DNA from: Haladaptatus sp. ZSTT2
GTDB lineage: Archaea > Halobacteriota > Halobacteria > Halobacteriales > Halococcaceae
Assembly (NCBI RefSeq): GCF_037081775.1
Contig: NZ_JBAMHQ010000001.1
Location: 2,418,001-2,482,000 of the forward strand
Length of the DNA stretch: 64,000 nucleotides
Direction: 5' to 3'
Shown here: positions 52,841 to 62,253 of the stretch, piece by piece
Layout: every line of letters begins with the position of its first letter
Position numbering within the stretch: the stretch's first letter is position 1
The notes under the pieces: generated by a model
What the model was told of the DNA's origin: nothing
Databases searched by the model: none
Seen by the model: only the letters and a program-made list of their open reading frames with translations
Position numbers and translations under genes: made by a program

Positions 52841-53833
52841 TCAGATGCCGGACATCGACGCAAGTTCGACGTACTCGCGCACCTCGGCTGGGTCGTCGCT
52901 CGCAGAGAGCGCGAGCGCGAGCGCGAGTCGCGCTTTGTGTGTCGGGAGGTCGCCGCCGAGTATCGCACCGTGGTCTTCGAGCGTGCGCGCGCCGCCACCC
53001 TTGCCGTAAATTCCGTTGACTGCGCCGCCGTGACACCGCGAGGTGACGACGACGGGGACGCCGTCTGCAATCGCACCTGCGACGGCCGATTCGAGTGCAG
53101 GCGTGGTGTTTCCAAGGCCGGTTCCTTCGAGCACGAGACCGTCCACACCGGCGTCAAGGGCGCGTTCGATTTGTCGCCCGTCGACGCCCGCGCCGCTTTT
53201 GACCATCTCGACGCTGGCGGTGATTTCACTCACTGGAATCGACACCGTCTCGCTTCCCGGCTGGCGGAAAAAGCGCACGTCCCCGCGCAGGAAGTTGGCA
53301 ACGGGGCCTGCATCCGGCGCGTAGAACGTGTCGAGGTTGCTCGTGTGCCCCTTCGTCACGGTACGCGCCGAATAGAGGCTGTCAGCGAACGCGATGTACG
53401 CACCACCCGCTTCCCGAATGCGCTCGTTGCTCGCCGCACGAACCGCGGTGAGTAGGTTTGCAGGCCCGTCTGCGCCCGGCTCGTCCGGGCGTCGCTGTGC
53501 GCCCGTGAACACCACGGGAATTGTATCGCCCGCGACCACGTCAACGAAGTAGGCCGATTCCTCCATCGTGTCCGTGCCGTGGGTGACTACGACACCGTCG
53601 GTGCCGTCTGTGGCCAGTTCTCGCACGCGCGCTGCGATCGCGGCAAGTGTCTCGAAGTTCATGGCGAAACTCGAAATCTGGGCCACCTCATCGACGCTGA
53701 TGTCGGCGTAGTCGGTGAGTTCGGGAACCGCCTCGACGAGTTCGCCGCCTTCTTTCGTCGGGGTCGCACCCGCGGACGTGCCGGTGCTCGCAATCGTGCC
53801 GCCTGTCGAGAGGACGGTAATGTGTGGGGTCAT
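52841..53833 (-). CDS. L-asparaginase (type I/II)
   Basis: A 330-residue amidohydrolase. The nucleophile is Thr13 in STGGTIAST, with the second conserved triad residues Thr90-Asp91 in VTHGTDTMEE. No signal peptide is visible, so it is cytoplasmic. It hydrolyses asparagine to aspartate and ammonia. Its ATG overlaps the stop of the upstream M20 amidohydrolase (ATGA), so the two are one operon. Confidence 0.93.
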   Translation of the reverse strand: MTPHITVLSTGGTIASTGTSAGATPTKEGGELVEAVPELTDYADISVDEVAQISSFAMNFETLAAIAARVRELATDGTDGVVVTHGTDTMEESAYFVDVVAGDTIPVVFTGAQRRPDEPGADGPANLLTAVRAASNERIREAGGAYIAFADSLYSARTVTKGHTSNLDTFYAPDAGPVANFLRGDVRFFRQPGSETVSIPVSEITASVEMVKSGAGVDGRQIERALDAGVDGLVLEGTGLGNTTPALESAVAGAIADGVPVVVTSRCHGGAVNGIYGKGGGARTLEDHGAILGGDLPTHKARLALALALSASDDPAEVREYVELASMSGI

Positions 53834-55107
53834 ACTCGGTTTTCAAGTTCCAGCAGTGCGCCCGAGAGCACGTCGATGCCGACGAAGATGTCGTCCTCGT
53901 TCACGTCGAACGTCGCGGTGTGGTGGCCGCCGGGGTGGTCGGTGCCGATGATAGGGAATGCGGCGATTCCGCCGTTTTCCTTGACCGCTTTCATCAGGTA
54001 GGTGGCGTCCTCGCTCGCGCCGAAGTCCGCCCGGCGCACCAGCGACGTGACGCCTTCGACTCTCTCTGCGGCGGTCGCAACGGCGTCAACGGCGGCTTCG
54101 TCGCTGTCCTCGCGCGGGGCGATGCTCAGCAGTTCGGTTTCGACTTCCACGTCGTGCATGTCGGCGGCCGCCCGGAGCGTGCGCTCGACTTTCTCGTTCA
54201 TGTAGTCGAGCAGTTCGTTCGTCTCGGCACGGATTTCGATGCCGAGTTCGCCGTCGTCCGCGATGACGTTCGTCGCCTCTCCCACGTCCGCCCAGCCGAC
54301 GTTCACGCGCGTCAGGCCGTCACGGTGGCGCGGAATCGCGTAGAGGTTCTGGATGGCCGTCCCGACCGCTTGCATGACGTTTCGTCCCTCGTTCGGTGCG
54401 AGTCCTGCGTGGGCCGACTCACCCGTGAAGGTGACGCGCGATTGGCGAACAGCGAGCGGCTTGTCGCTCCCCGCAACCACTTCGCCGGAGGGGTGATCGA
54501 GGCCAATGTGGACGGCAAGGAGCGCTTCGACGTCGTCTACGAGCGGCGATTCTGACATCGGCTTGCCGCCACCGAGGACTTCCTCTGCGGGCTGGAAGAA
54601 CACCTTGAGCGTGCCCGAAAAGTCGCTCTGCTGGATGGCTTCAATGGTGCCAAGGCCCATCGTCATGTGCGAGTCGTGGCCGCAGGCGTGCATCGCGCCG
54701 TCGTTCTCGGAACGGAAGCCTTCTTGGTTCGGATAGTGGCTCTCGTCGGTCGATTCGGGCCGCGGTAGCGCGTCGATATCCACGCGCAGGCCGAGCACGG
54801 GACCGTCGCCCTTCTCGATGACGGCGACGACGCCGGTGTGGCCGCCTTTCGTCTTTTCGAGCACGTCTTCGCGTGCGCCGTTTTCGCGCGCTTTCTCGAA
54901 CCACTCATTGAGGACAGCGTCGTCGGGGACGCTCATCCGCGACTCGGAGACGAGCACGTCAGACCCAACGTGTAGTTCGTCTACGCCTAGCGCTTCGAGT
55001 TCGTCCACCAGCCGACTGGTCGTGAGAAATTCGCGCCACGACGGCTCCGGATATCGATGGAACGTCCGCCGAATCTCGACTGCCCGGTCTCTGATTCCTT
55101 GGCTCAT
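53830..55107 (-). CDS. M20-family amidohydrolase, paralogue 2
   Basis: A 425-residue zinc amidohydrolase closely related to the one at 30136-31425. It keeps MHACGHDSHMTMGLG, FFQPAEEVLGGG and GTDHPGGHHTATFD. Start 55107 (MSQGIRDRAVEIRR); the longer frame to 55194 overlaps the end of the acyl-CoA ligase gene. Coupling to asparaginase suggests it releases an amino acid amide or acyl-amino acid that feeds that enzyme, an inference. Confidence 0.88.
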   Translation of the reverse strand: MSQGIRDRAVEIRRTFHRYPEPSWREFLTTSRLVDELEALGVDELHVGSDVLVSESRMSVPDDAVLNEWFEKARENGAREDVLEKTKGGHTGVVAVIEKGDGPVLGLRVDIDALPRPESTDESHYPNQEGFRSENDGAMHACGHDSHMTMGLGTIEAIQQSDFSGTLKVFFQPAEEVLGGGKPMSESPLVDDVEALLAVHIGLDHPSGEVVAGSDKPLAVRQSRVTFTGESAHAGLAPNEGRNVMQAVGTAIQNLYAIPRHRDGLTRVNVGWADVGEATNVIADDGELGIEIRAETNELLDYMNEKVERTLRAAADMHDVEVETELLSIAPREDSDEAAVDAVATAAERVEGVTSLVRRADFGASEDATYLMKAVKENGGIAAFPIIGTDHPGGHHTATFDVNEDDIFVGIDVLSGALLELENRV

Positions 55108-55162
55108 GGGTTCACCACCCACGATGCGAGAGAAGAATATAGTGTTCAGGGTGGCGGCGAGG

Positions 55163-56800
55163 TTACAGCGAGCGCGCGCGACTCCGGAGTTCAACGCGCC
55201 GAATCTTCCCGCTCGACGTTTTCGGCAGTTCGTCGACGATGTGCACCCGCCGCGGATAGGCGTGGCGCGCGAGTTTTCCTTTCACGAACGAGACGATGTC
55301 CTCGCGGAGGCCGGGACTCGCCTCAAACCCGCCACGGAGGACGACGAACGCCGTCACGACCTCGCCGCGTTGGTCGTCCGGCACGCCGATGACCGCCGCC
55401 TCCGCGACCGATTCGTGTTCGAGGAGCGTGCTCTCGACCTCGAAGGGGCCGATGCGATACCCAGAGGAGATGATAACGTCATCTGCCCGCCCGACGAACC
55501 AGTACACACCGTCCTCTTTGGTGACCGCGTCGCCGGTCAGGAAGTACTCCTCGCCGTCGAGCGTCGTCCACGCCTTCTCGGTCGCCTGCGGACGGTTCAG
55601 ATAGCCGGAAAAGTACGTGCCGTCGGTGCGCTTGACTGCGAGTTCGCCCGTCTCACCTTCCGGGACACGCTCGCCATCGCCGAGCACTGCCACCTCGAAG
55701 CCGGGCAGTGGCGTTCCCATGCTCCCTTGCACGAACTGCTCGGGTGCTGCGTGCTGGTTGCAGACGACCATGCCCGCCTCGGTGACGCCGTACTGGTCGT
55801 AAACGGGAACCGAGAGTTCGTCTTCGAACCAGCGGACGACCTCTGGGTTGAGCGGTTCGCCCGCGCTGTTGCCACGTTCGAGCGCGAGGTCGTACTGTTC
55901 GTGCAACTCGGCTTCGGCCATCAGCCCGCGATACGCGGTCGGGCTGCTCGCAAGCATGGTGACGCCCGCGCGCTCCATCACGTCGTACCACGCCGTCGGA
56001 TCGAACTCACCCGCGTACATCACGTTCTGGACACCCATGCTCACGGGCGCGACGCCCGCAGACAGCAGGCCGTACATCCAACCCGGGTCTGCTGCGCCCC
56101 AGAACACCTCATCGCCGGTGAGGCCCATGCCGTACCAGAGGTAGGGGTAGAGCGCGCCGAGCACGCGGTGGGTCAGGAGACAGCCCTTCGGCGGCCCCGT
56201 CGTACCGGAGGTGTATTCGAGCGTGCACACGTCGTCTGCGCTCGTTTTGACCGTCTCGTGGCTGGTGGACTGGTCTGCGAGGAGGCTCTCGTGAGAGATG
56301 TCGTCGCCCTCTATGCCGACGTCCTCGCGGTAGAGCACGACGATGTGTTCGAAACCGATTTCGTCCTCGACGGCGGCCACGCGGTCACGGTACTCGGGCG
56401 TCGTGAAAATTACGTTCACGTCGGCGTCGCCCGCCCGCGCCGCAATCGCATCAGGACCGAAGGCGGTGAACAGTGGGACATACACCGCGCCGGTCCGCCA
56501 GATGCCGAGAAAAAGCGGATAGAGTTCTGGAACTCGGGGAACCAGCGTCGCCACGGGGTCGCCGCGTTCGACGCCGAGGTGCGCGAGGGCGTTTGCCACC
56601 TTCGAACTCTCGGCTTCGAGGTCTTCGTAGGTCTGTTCGACCTGCTCGCCATCTGCGCCGAACCACGAGAGTGCCGTGCCGCGCCCGACGTTCCGTGTCA
56701 CGACTTCGTGGGTGATGTTGAGTTCTGCGGGTGCGTCCCAATCGAACTGTGCCCAGACCGCCTCCCAAGAGAACTCGTTGGCTGCTGGAATGCCCGTCAT
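55163..56800 (-). CDS. Acyl-CoA synthetase (AMP-forming)
   Basis: A 545-residue ANL-superfamily ligase. The phosphate loop is TSGTTGPPKG near residue 195. YDQYGVTEAG is motif A5, YFLTGDAVTKEDGVYWFVGRADD is the hinge region split by the domain motif, and the adenylation lysine is near the end in LPKTSSGKIRR. It activates a carboxylic acid, acetate to medium or aromatic size not being distinguishable. It heads a run with enoyl-CoA hydratase and thiolase genes. Confidence 0.9.
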   Translation of the reverse strand: MTGIPAANEFSWEAVWAQFDWDAPAELNITHEVVTRNVGRGTALSWFGADGEQVEQTYEDLEAESSKVANALAHLGVERGDPVATLVPRVPELYPLFLGIWRTGAVYVPLFTAFGPDAIAARAGDADVNVIFTTPEYRDRVAAVEDEIGFEHIVVLYREDVGIEGDDISHESLLADQSTSHETVKTSADDVCTLEYTSGTTGPPKGCLLTHRVLGALYPYLWYGMGLTGDEVFWGAADPGWMYGLLSAGVAPVSMGVQNVMYAGEFDPTAWYDVMERAGVTMLASSPTAYRGLMAEAELHEQYDLALERGNSAGEPLNPEVVRWFEDELSVPVYDQYGVTEAGMVVCNQHAAPEQFVQGSMGTPLPGFEVAVLGDGERVPEGETGELAVKRTDGTYFSGYLNRPQATEKAWTTLDGEEYFLTGDAVTKEDGVYWFVGRADDVIISSGYRIGPFEVESTLLEHESVAEAAVIGVPDDQRGEVVTAFVVLRGGFEASPGLREDIVSFVKGKLARHAYPRRVHIVDELPKTSSGKIRRVELRSRARSL

Positions 56801-56841
56801 GGCTGCAGGTTTTCACCCCCAGAACTATGTGTGTGTTGTTC

Positions 56842-57606
56842 TCATTCAGCATAGTCCGGGTCGCGCTTTTCGAGAAACGAGAGTGCCCCTTCGTGTGCCT
56901 CCGGTCCGGCGAACAGGTAGCCAAGCCCGGTTCGCATCGCGTCGTCTTCACCCGCGAACTTGAGGCTCGTGTTCAGCCACGCTTTGGTCGTCTCGATGGC
57001 GGGCGGCGACCCGCGTTTGAGGTTCGCCACGAGCGATTCGACGGTTTCGTCCACGTCGTCGCGGGAGACGGCTCTGGCGAACAGTCCCCACTCTGTGGCC
57101 TCCTCACCGGAGAGCGTGCGCCCCGCGAGCGCGAGGTCGGCGGCGCGCTGGCGGCCAATCATCCGCGCGAGGCGCTTTGCGCCGTAGAACGGGTACGCCC
57201 CAATCTGCACCTCCGGCAGGGCGTATTCCGCGTCGTCGGGAACCACGGTGAGGTCACAGGCGAGGAGCAACTCGAAGCCGCCGCCGTAGGCCGAACCATT
57301 AGCTTTCCCGACCACGGGCATCGGTGCGTCTTCAATCGCGCCAAAGCAGTCTAAGGCAATTTTGGTGAGTTCACGCACTGTTCGCGTGTCGTCGATGTCG
57401 CGCAACGTGGCGATGTCGTCGCCCGCACAAAAGGCGCGCCCTTCGCCCGTGAGCACCGCGACGCGCGCGCCGTCTCGGTCTGCTCGGGTGAGCAAGTCGT
57501 CTACGGCTTCCCACATTTCGAGCGTGAGCGCGTTCAGCTTCTCCGGCCGTGAGAGGGTAATCGTCGCAACGCCGGCTTCGAGGTCGTAGGTGACGTGGTC
57601 AGTCAT
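56842..57606 (-). CDS. Enoyl-CoA hydratase/isomerase 2
   Basis: A 254-residue crotonase. Both catalytic glutamates are kept (GGGFELLLACD and LPEVQIG), and the oxyanion loops AFCAGDDI and GSAYGGG are present. The usual GGTQRL loop is PFYGAKRL, so substrate preference may differ from the hydratase at 26770-27543. Start 57606 (MTDHVTYDLEAG). It is upstream of the acyl-CoA ligase on the same strand with 41 bases between, a likely operon, and divergent from the thiolase. Confidence 0.88.
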   Translation of the reverse strand: MTDHVTYDLEAGVATITLSRPEKLNALTLEMWEAVDDLLTRADRDGARVAVLTGEGRAFCAGDDIATLRDIDDTRTVRELTKIALDCFGAIEDAPMPVVGKANGSAYGGGFELLLACDLTVVPDDAEYALPEVQIGAYPFYGAKRLARMIGRQRAADLALAGRTLSGEEATEWGLFARAVSRDDVDETVESLVANLKRGSPPAIETTKAWLNTSLKFAGEDDAMRTGLGYLFAGPEAHEGALSFLEKRDPDYAE

Positions 57607-57680
57607 ACGCCACACTCCACGGCCACGGTGATAAACGGTAACACAGGTAGGCTTATTCGCCTCCACCGGAAGCTAGCACC

Positions 57681-58838
57681 ATGCGAGATGTGAGTATCGT
57701 TGGCATGGGCACGACCGAGTTCGGGGTGCTCGATGCTGGCGTCAAAGACCTCGGGGTACGGGCCGTCTCACGAGCATTGCGCTCGTGCGACGTGAGTAGG
57801 GCGGACGTCGATGCGCTGTATCTCGGCAACTTCGTCGCGGGGATTCTCGAAGGACAAGAGAACATCGCGCCGCTCGTCGCAGACAGCGTGGGACTCACGG
57901 GCATTCCCACGATGAAAACCGAAGGTGCGTGTGCGAGTTCGGGTATCGCCCTGCGGCAAGCCTATCAGGCCGTCGCCACCGGCGTCCACGACGTGGTGGT
58001 CGTCGCGGGCGTCGAGAGCATGACGAGCGCCGAAACCACGGAGTTCACCCGCGCACTCAACAGCGCCGCAGACACCCAAACCGAAGGGAAAACCGGCCTC
58101 ACCTTCCCCGGCTTCTACGGCCTCTGGCTTGACCGCTATATGTACGAACACGGGACGACCCGCGAGGAGGTGGCCGCGATTCCAGTGAAAAATCGCAAAA
58201 ATGGGGCGACCAATCCACGAGCGCGATTCCGCGACCCAATCACCATCGACGATGTCGTCGAGTCCAGACTGGTCGCAGACCCGCTGCGTCTCTACGACTG
58301 TTGTCCGGCCGCAGACGGCGGCGCAGCGCTCGTCATCGCCGCGAGCGACCGAGCGCGCGAGTTAACCGAGACACCAATTCAGGTGCTCGGGAGCGGCCAC
58401 GCGAGCGGGCGAAGCGGCGCGTATCGCTACGACGACCTGACCACGCTCGACGCGACGGTCACTGCCGCGACCGACGCCTACGCGCAGGCGAACATTTCAC
58501 CGACCGACCTTGACGTGGTCGAACTCCACGACTGCTTCAGCGCCGCAGAAATCGGCGACTCAGAAGACCTTGGGCTGTTCGAGAAAGGCGAGGGAGCAAC
58601 GGCGGCCGCAGAGGGCGTGACCGCGGTCGATGGCGACGTGCCAATCAACCCGAGCGGTGGCCTGCTCTCGAAAGGGCATCCGGTCGGCGCGACGGGTATC
58701 GGGCAGGTGTACGAAGTCTGTCTCCAACTGTTCGGCGAACACGAAAATCAGGTCGATGGTGCAGAACTCGCGCTCACGCACAATCTGGGTGGGAGCGGTG
58801 CCGTCTGTACGGTCACCGTCCTCGGGAGGGATGCGTGA
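57681..58838 (+). CDS. Thiolase (acetyl-CoA acyltransferase / SCP-x type)
   Basis: A 385-residue thiolase. The acyl-accepting cysteine is Cys84 in EGACASSGIAL. The histidine motifs are ELHDCFSAAEIG and SKGHPVGATGIGQ, and HNLGGSGAVCTV holds the second catalytic cysteine region. It is of the archaeal type that partners with a DUF35 protein, encoded immediately downstream with one base of overlap (TGATG). It may cleave 3-ketoacyl-CoA or condense acetyl-CoA. Confidence 0.9.
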   Translation: MRDVSIVGMGTTEFGVLDAGVKDLGVRAVSRALRSCDVSRADVDALYLGNFVAGILEGQENIAPLVADSVGLTGIPTMKTEGACASSGIALRQAYQAVATGVHDVVVVAGVESMTSAETTEFTRALNSAADTQTEGKTGLTFPGFYGLWLDRYMYEHGTTREEVAAIPVKNRKNGATNPRARFRDPITIDDVVESRLVADPLRLYDCCPAADGGAALVIAASDRARELTETPIQVLGSGHASGRSGAYRYDDLTTLDATVTAATDAYAQANISPTDLDVVELHDCFSAAEIGDSEDLGLFEKGEGATAAAEGVTAVDGDVPINPSGGLLSKGHPVGATGIGQVYEVCLQLFGEHENQVDGAELALTHNLGGSGAVCTVTVLGRDA

Positions 58839-59155
58839 TGCCCGCGTTCCCCGCCACGGAGTGCGCCGACTGTGGCGAACTGTATGGCTTCCCGGTCGTC
58901 GCCTGTCGCGCCTGCGGGAGCGAGTCGTTCGAGGCTCACGACGTAGACGGGTCGGGAACCGTCTACGCTCGGACAACCATCCGCGTGCCTGGCGCAGACC
59001 ATCAGGGCCAAGAGCCGTTCGAGGTGTGCGTCGTCGACCTCGCAGCCGACATCCGCATCACCGCACGGATTCTCGACAACCCCGGCCTTTCTCCGGGCGA
59101 CTCTGTACAGTTTGTCGAAGCCCGCGACGGCGTTTTCTTCTTTGAGGCGGCCTGA
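58838..59155 (+). CDS. DUF35 zinc-ribbon/OB-fold partner of thiolase
   Basis: A 105-residue protein. The N-terminal rubredoxin-like zinc ribbon uses Cys9, Cys12, Cys23 and Cys26. The C-terminal OB-fold runs from about residue 35 (GTVYARTTIRVPG). In archaea such DUF35 proteins bind thiolase and shape the acyl-CoA tunnel. ATG 58838 is the A of the thiolase stop overlap. Confidence 0.92.
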   Translation: MPAFPATECADCGELYGFPVVACRACGSESFEAHDVDGSGTVYARTTIRVPGADHQGQEPFEVCVVDLAADIRITARILDNPGLSPGDSVQFVEARDGVFFFEAA

Positions 59156-59161
59156 CGCAGC

Positions 59162-60667
59162 TTATTCGAGCACGAACGGGTCGCCCACTTCGCCCGCGTG
59201 GTTGTACCAGACGCTTTTGGTCTGATAGTACTCCTCTAGGCCTTCGCGGCCGTTCTCGCGGCCGAGGCCGCTCGCCTTGTAGCCGCCAAACGGCGAGTTC
59301 GGCGCGATGAGGCGATACTCGTTTACCCACACCGTCCCGGCCTCGACAGTTTCGACGAACTCGTTTGCGCGGTCCATGTCTTGGGTCCAGATGGCCGCCG
59401 CGAGGCCAAAGTCGGTGTCGTTGGCGATTTCGAGCGCCTCGTCTAAGCTCGAAAATGAGATGACGCTCGCAACGGGGCCGAAAATCTCCTCGCGGGCGAC
59501 GGTCATGTCGTTTTCCACGTCCACGAACACCGTTGGCTGGATGAAACACTCACCCGGCTGGTCTGCGGGCATCTCGCCGCCGATTTCGAGCGTTGCACCC
59601 TCTTCGAGTCCTGACTGGACGTACTTGTGGACAGTCTCCCACTGCCCGCGGAAGGCGACCGGTCCCATCTGCGTGTCCATGTTCCGGGGGTCGCCCATCT
59701 TGATGTCGCCCGCCCGTTCGGTCAATTTCGACACGAACTCCTCGTGAACGTCTTCGTGGACGAGCACGCGCGACCCCGCCATGCAGGTCTGGCCCGTCGC
59801 GGCGAAAATGCCCTTCATCACGCCGTTTACCGCGTCATCAAGGTTGGCGTCAGAGAAGATGACGTTCGGACTCTTCCCGCCGAGTTCGAGCGAGACTTTG
59901 GTGAGGTTCTCGCCCGCCGCTTTCGCCACTTTGCGTCCGACGGCGGTACTCCCGGTGAATGCGAGTTTGTTCACGTTCGCGTGTGCGGTGAGCGCCGCGC
60001 CGGTCTGCCCCTGTCCAGGTACGACGTTGTACACGCCGTCTGGTAAGTCGGTGTGCTCGTAGATGAGTTCCACAAATCGGAGCGCGCTCACGGGCGTCTC
60101 TTCGCTCGGTTTGTGGACGAACGTGTTGCCCGCTGCGAGCGCGGGTGCGAGTTTCCATGCCGTCAGGAGTAACGGCGAGTTCCACGCCGTAATCGCGCCG
60201 ACGACGCCGAACGGCTCGTGGCGGATGTAGTTGAACATCTGCCCGTCTTTCTTATCGACGGGAACCGTGCGCCCGGATTCGACCTCCTCTGCGATGCGGC
60301 CGTAGTAGCGATACCACTCCCCCAACCCGCTCAGTTGCTCTTTCATTTCGCGCAGCAGCTTGCCGTTCTGGAGCGTTTCGAGTTCGGCGAGTTCGTCTGC
60401 GTGCGCGTCAATGGTGTCGGCGATTTGGTTTAGGATGACGCGTCGGTCGCTCGGCTTGGTGTCTCGCCACTCGTCGCGCTCAAAGGCGGCGCGTGCCGCG
60501 GCGACAGCGTCGTCTACGTCTTCTTCGGTCGCATCTGGGACGGTCGCCCACACCGTTCCGTCGTACGGGAACGACACATCGATACGGTCGTCGCCGTGGG
60601 ATGCCCGGAACGCACCGTCGATGAACAACTCGTAGTCTGTGACTCCCTCGATGTTTGTTGTTGACAT
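59162..60667 (-). CDS. NAD(P)-dependent aldehyde dehydrogenase
   Basis: A 501-residue ALDH. GITAWNSPLLL-type cofactor region, VSLELGGKSPNV (catalytic Glu) and GQTCMAGSRV (catalytic Cys) are visible, as is EIFGPVASVISF. It oxidises an aldehyde to the acid, perhaps feeding the neighbouring acyl-CoA ligase. Start 60667 (MSTTNIEGVTDYE). Only six bases separate its stop from the convergent DUF35 stop. Confidence 0.93.
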   Translation of the reverse strand: MSTTNIEGVTDYELFIDGAFRASHGDDRIDVSFPYDGTVWATVPDATEEDVDDAVAAARAAFERDEWRDTKPSDRRVILNQIADTIDAHADELAELETLQNGKLLREMKEQLSGLGEWYRYYGRIAEEVESGRTVPVDKKDGQMFNYIRHEPFGVVGAITAWNSPLLLTAWKLAPALAAGNTFVHKPSEETPVSALRFVELIYEHTDLPDGVYNVVPGQGQTGAALTAHANVNKLAFTGSTAVGRKVAKAAGENLTKVSLELGGKSPNVIFSDANLDDAVNGVMKGIFAATGQTCMAGSRVLVHEDVHEEFVSKLTERAGDIKMGDPRNMDTQMGPVAFRGQWETVHKYVQSGLEEGATLEIGGEMPADQPGECFIQPTVFVDVENDMTVAREEIFGPVASVISFSSLDEALEIANDTDFGLAAAIWTQDMDRANEFVETVEAGTVWVNEYRLIAPNSPFGGYKASGLGRENGREGLEEYYQTKSVWYNHAGEVGDPFVLE

Positions 60668-60781
60668 GGCTCAATTGAGTGGTTCAGGTACTCGTTAATA
60701 AGCGCATGGACAACTGCAAGACAGGCGACTGGAACGTGACAAATACGGATGATTACTGCAGGAGGCACTGTTAAACTACCC

Positions 60782-60791
60782 TCCATACGGA
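60782..60791. promoter_or_regulatory. TCCATACGGA motif in the transporter promoter
   Basis: tccatacgga at 60782-60791 differs by one base from the palindrome tccatatgga at 62934-62943 upstream of urocanate hydratase. It lies just after a ttaaact box (60771-60777) and 41 bases before the transporter ATG. A shared binding site for the nearby HTH_10 regulator is possible. Confidence 0.35.
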
Positions 60792-60831
60792 AATCGAACG
60801 TCTATGCAATACGTTCACATTGGACGGGAGT

Positions 60832-62253
60832 ATGGCTACTGAAGGCGGCAGAACGTGGACGGTCGACGGCGACCAACGGGCACGGAGTATCGAGGAGATT
60901 GACTTACACGACTTGGCGATGCAGCCGGTGCTGAAATTCCTGCTCGCCTTCCTCATCGGCGGCGTGTTCTTCCTGCTGCCGGTTCGCTACGGCGGCGAAA
61001 TCACGGTTCCCTTCGACATCGCGGTGAGCTACATCACCGAAACTTTCCCCGGCGCAGTCGGCGTCTACGCGCTGGCGATTATCGTCGCGGGCGGCGTGTT
61101 GACGACGCTTGCGATGCTCACCGACGAACCGATTGTGGGCGTTGACCTCTCGTATTTCGAGACTTCGGTCGTGTTTTGGATACTCAGACTCGCTGGGCTG
61201 GTGCTCGCCCCCATCATGTTCTTCAACCTCGGCCCGGCGTGGCTTCACACGCCCGGCACGGGTGGATTGATGTGGGGAACGCTCGTCTACAGCGTCGGCA
61301 TCATCATCCCCATCGGCGCGGTGTTCATCACCATCTTCGTCGAACTCGGCGGCCTCGAATTCGTCGGAACCCTCTCGCGGCCGGTGATGAAGCCGCTGTT
61401 CAAGGTGCCCGGCCGCGCCGCCCTCGACAGCCTCGCGTCGTGGGTTGGCTCCTACAGCGTCGGCCTCTACGTCACTCGCAACGTGTTCGAACAGGGCGGC
61501 TACCACAAGCGCGACGTGTTCACCATCGCAACCTGCTTTTCGACGGTGAGCATCGGCTTTGTCGGCGTCGTTGCCGCTACCCTCGACATGCTTGCACTGT
61601 TCCCCGTCATCTTTGGCGCGTACTTCGTCTGCGTCGTCCTCACGGGCATCATCCTCGTCCGGATCCCACCCATCTCCACGACGCCGAAAGAGTACATCGC
61701 AGAGCCGGATCCAGAAGTCGGCTTCACCGGCTCACTCGCAGACTACGCCCGCTTTGCGCTCTCTGAAGCTGTCAAAAAGGCGGACGAGGGTGAATCGTTC
61801 CTTGAAGCCGCAACCCGCGGGTTCGTCGATGGTCTCAAACTTACAAGCCTCATCTTGGGAACCATCCTCGCCGTTGGCTTGGCAGCCACCCTGCTGTCTG
61901 CGAACACGCCCGTCTTCGACATCCTCGGGCGGCCCTTGGTTCCCATTATCGCTGCCCTCGGCATCCCGAATGCCGCCGCCGTCGCGCCCGCGACCATCGT
62001 CGGCATCACCGAGATGTACGTCCCCGTCTTGCTTGTGACCGAGACCGCACCGATGGCGAAGTTCTTCATCGCCGTCCTCGCCGTGTCCCAGCTCATCTTC
62101 TTCTCCTCTGTGGGGCCGATGATTATGGACATGTTCAGCGACGTGCCGATTCGCTTTCGCGACCTCGTGGGGCTGTTCGTCATCCGGACGGTCATCCTCG
62201 TCCCGGTCATCGCCGGGATGACCCATCTCGTCGCGGCATTGGGCCTGCTCTAA
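60832..62253 (+). CDS. YjiH-family membrane protein (nucleoside-recognition/Gate domain)
   Basis: A 473-residue transporter-like protein with about ten hydrophobic helices. Two Gate-type repeats are seen around GRAALDSLASWVGSYSVG and near FIAVLAVSQLIFFSSVGPM. The N terminus (1-35) is soluble and acidic. Its neighbours (HTH_10 regulator, then urocanate hydratase) suggest transport of histidine, urocanate or a related compound, but nothing in the sequence proves the substrate. Start 60832 is preferred over the TTG at 60820. Its stop abuts the convergent regulator stop. Confidence 0.82.
   Translation: MATEGGRTWTVDGDQRARSIEEIDLHDLAMQPVLKFLLAFLIGGVFFLLPVRYGGEITVPFDIAVSYITETFPGAVGVYALAIIVAGGVLTTLAMLTDEPIVGVDLSYFETSVVFWILRLAGLVLAPIMFFNLGPAWLHTPGTGGLMWGTLVYSVGIIIPIGAVFITIFVELGGLEFVGTLSRPVMKPLFKVPGRAALDSLASWVGSYSVGLYVTRNVFEQGGYHKRDVFTIATCFSTVSIGFVGVVAATLDMLALFPVIFGAYFVCVVLTGIILVRIPPISTTPKEYIAEPDPEVGFTGSLADYARFALSEAVKKADEGESFLEAATRGFVDGLKLTSLILGTILAVGLAATLLSANTPVFDILGRPLVPIIAALGIPNAAAVAPATIVGITEMYVPVLLVTETAPMAKFFIAVLAVSQLIFFSSVGPMIMDMFSDVPIRFRDLVGLFVIRTVILVPVIAGMTHLVAALGLL

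Noticed and set aside
52079-53455. A 458-codon plus-strand frame
   Set aside because: It lies antisense across the quinone reductase and asparaginase genes, both with intact motifs; the product is Arg/Val/Asp-rich without domain features.
54818-56854. A 678-codon plus-strand open frame, the longest on that strand in this area
   Set aside because: It is antisense to the acyl-CoA ligase and M20 amidohydrolase genes, which have clear catalytic motifs. The frame is open only because GC-rich codons rarely give stops on the other strand, and its product has no recognisable domain.
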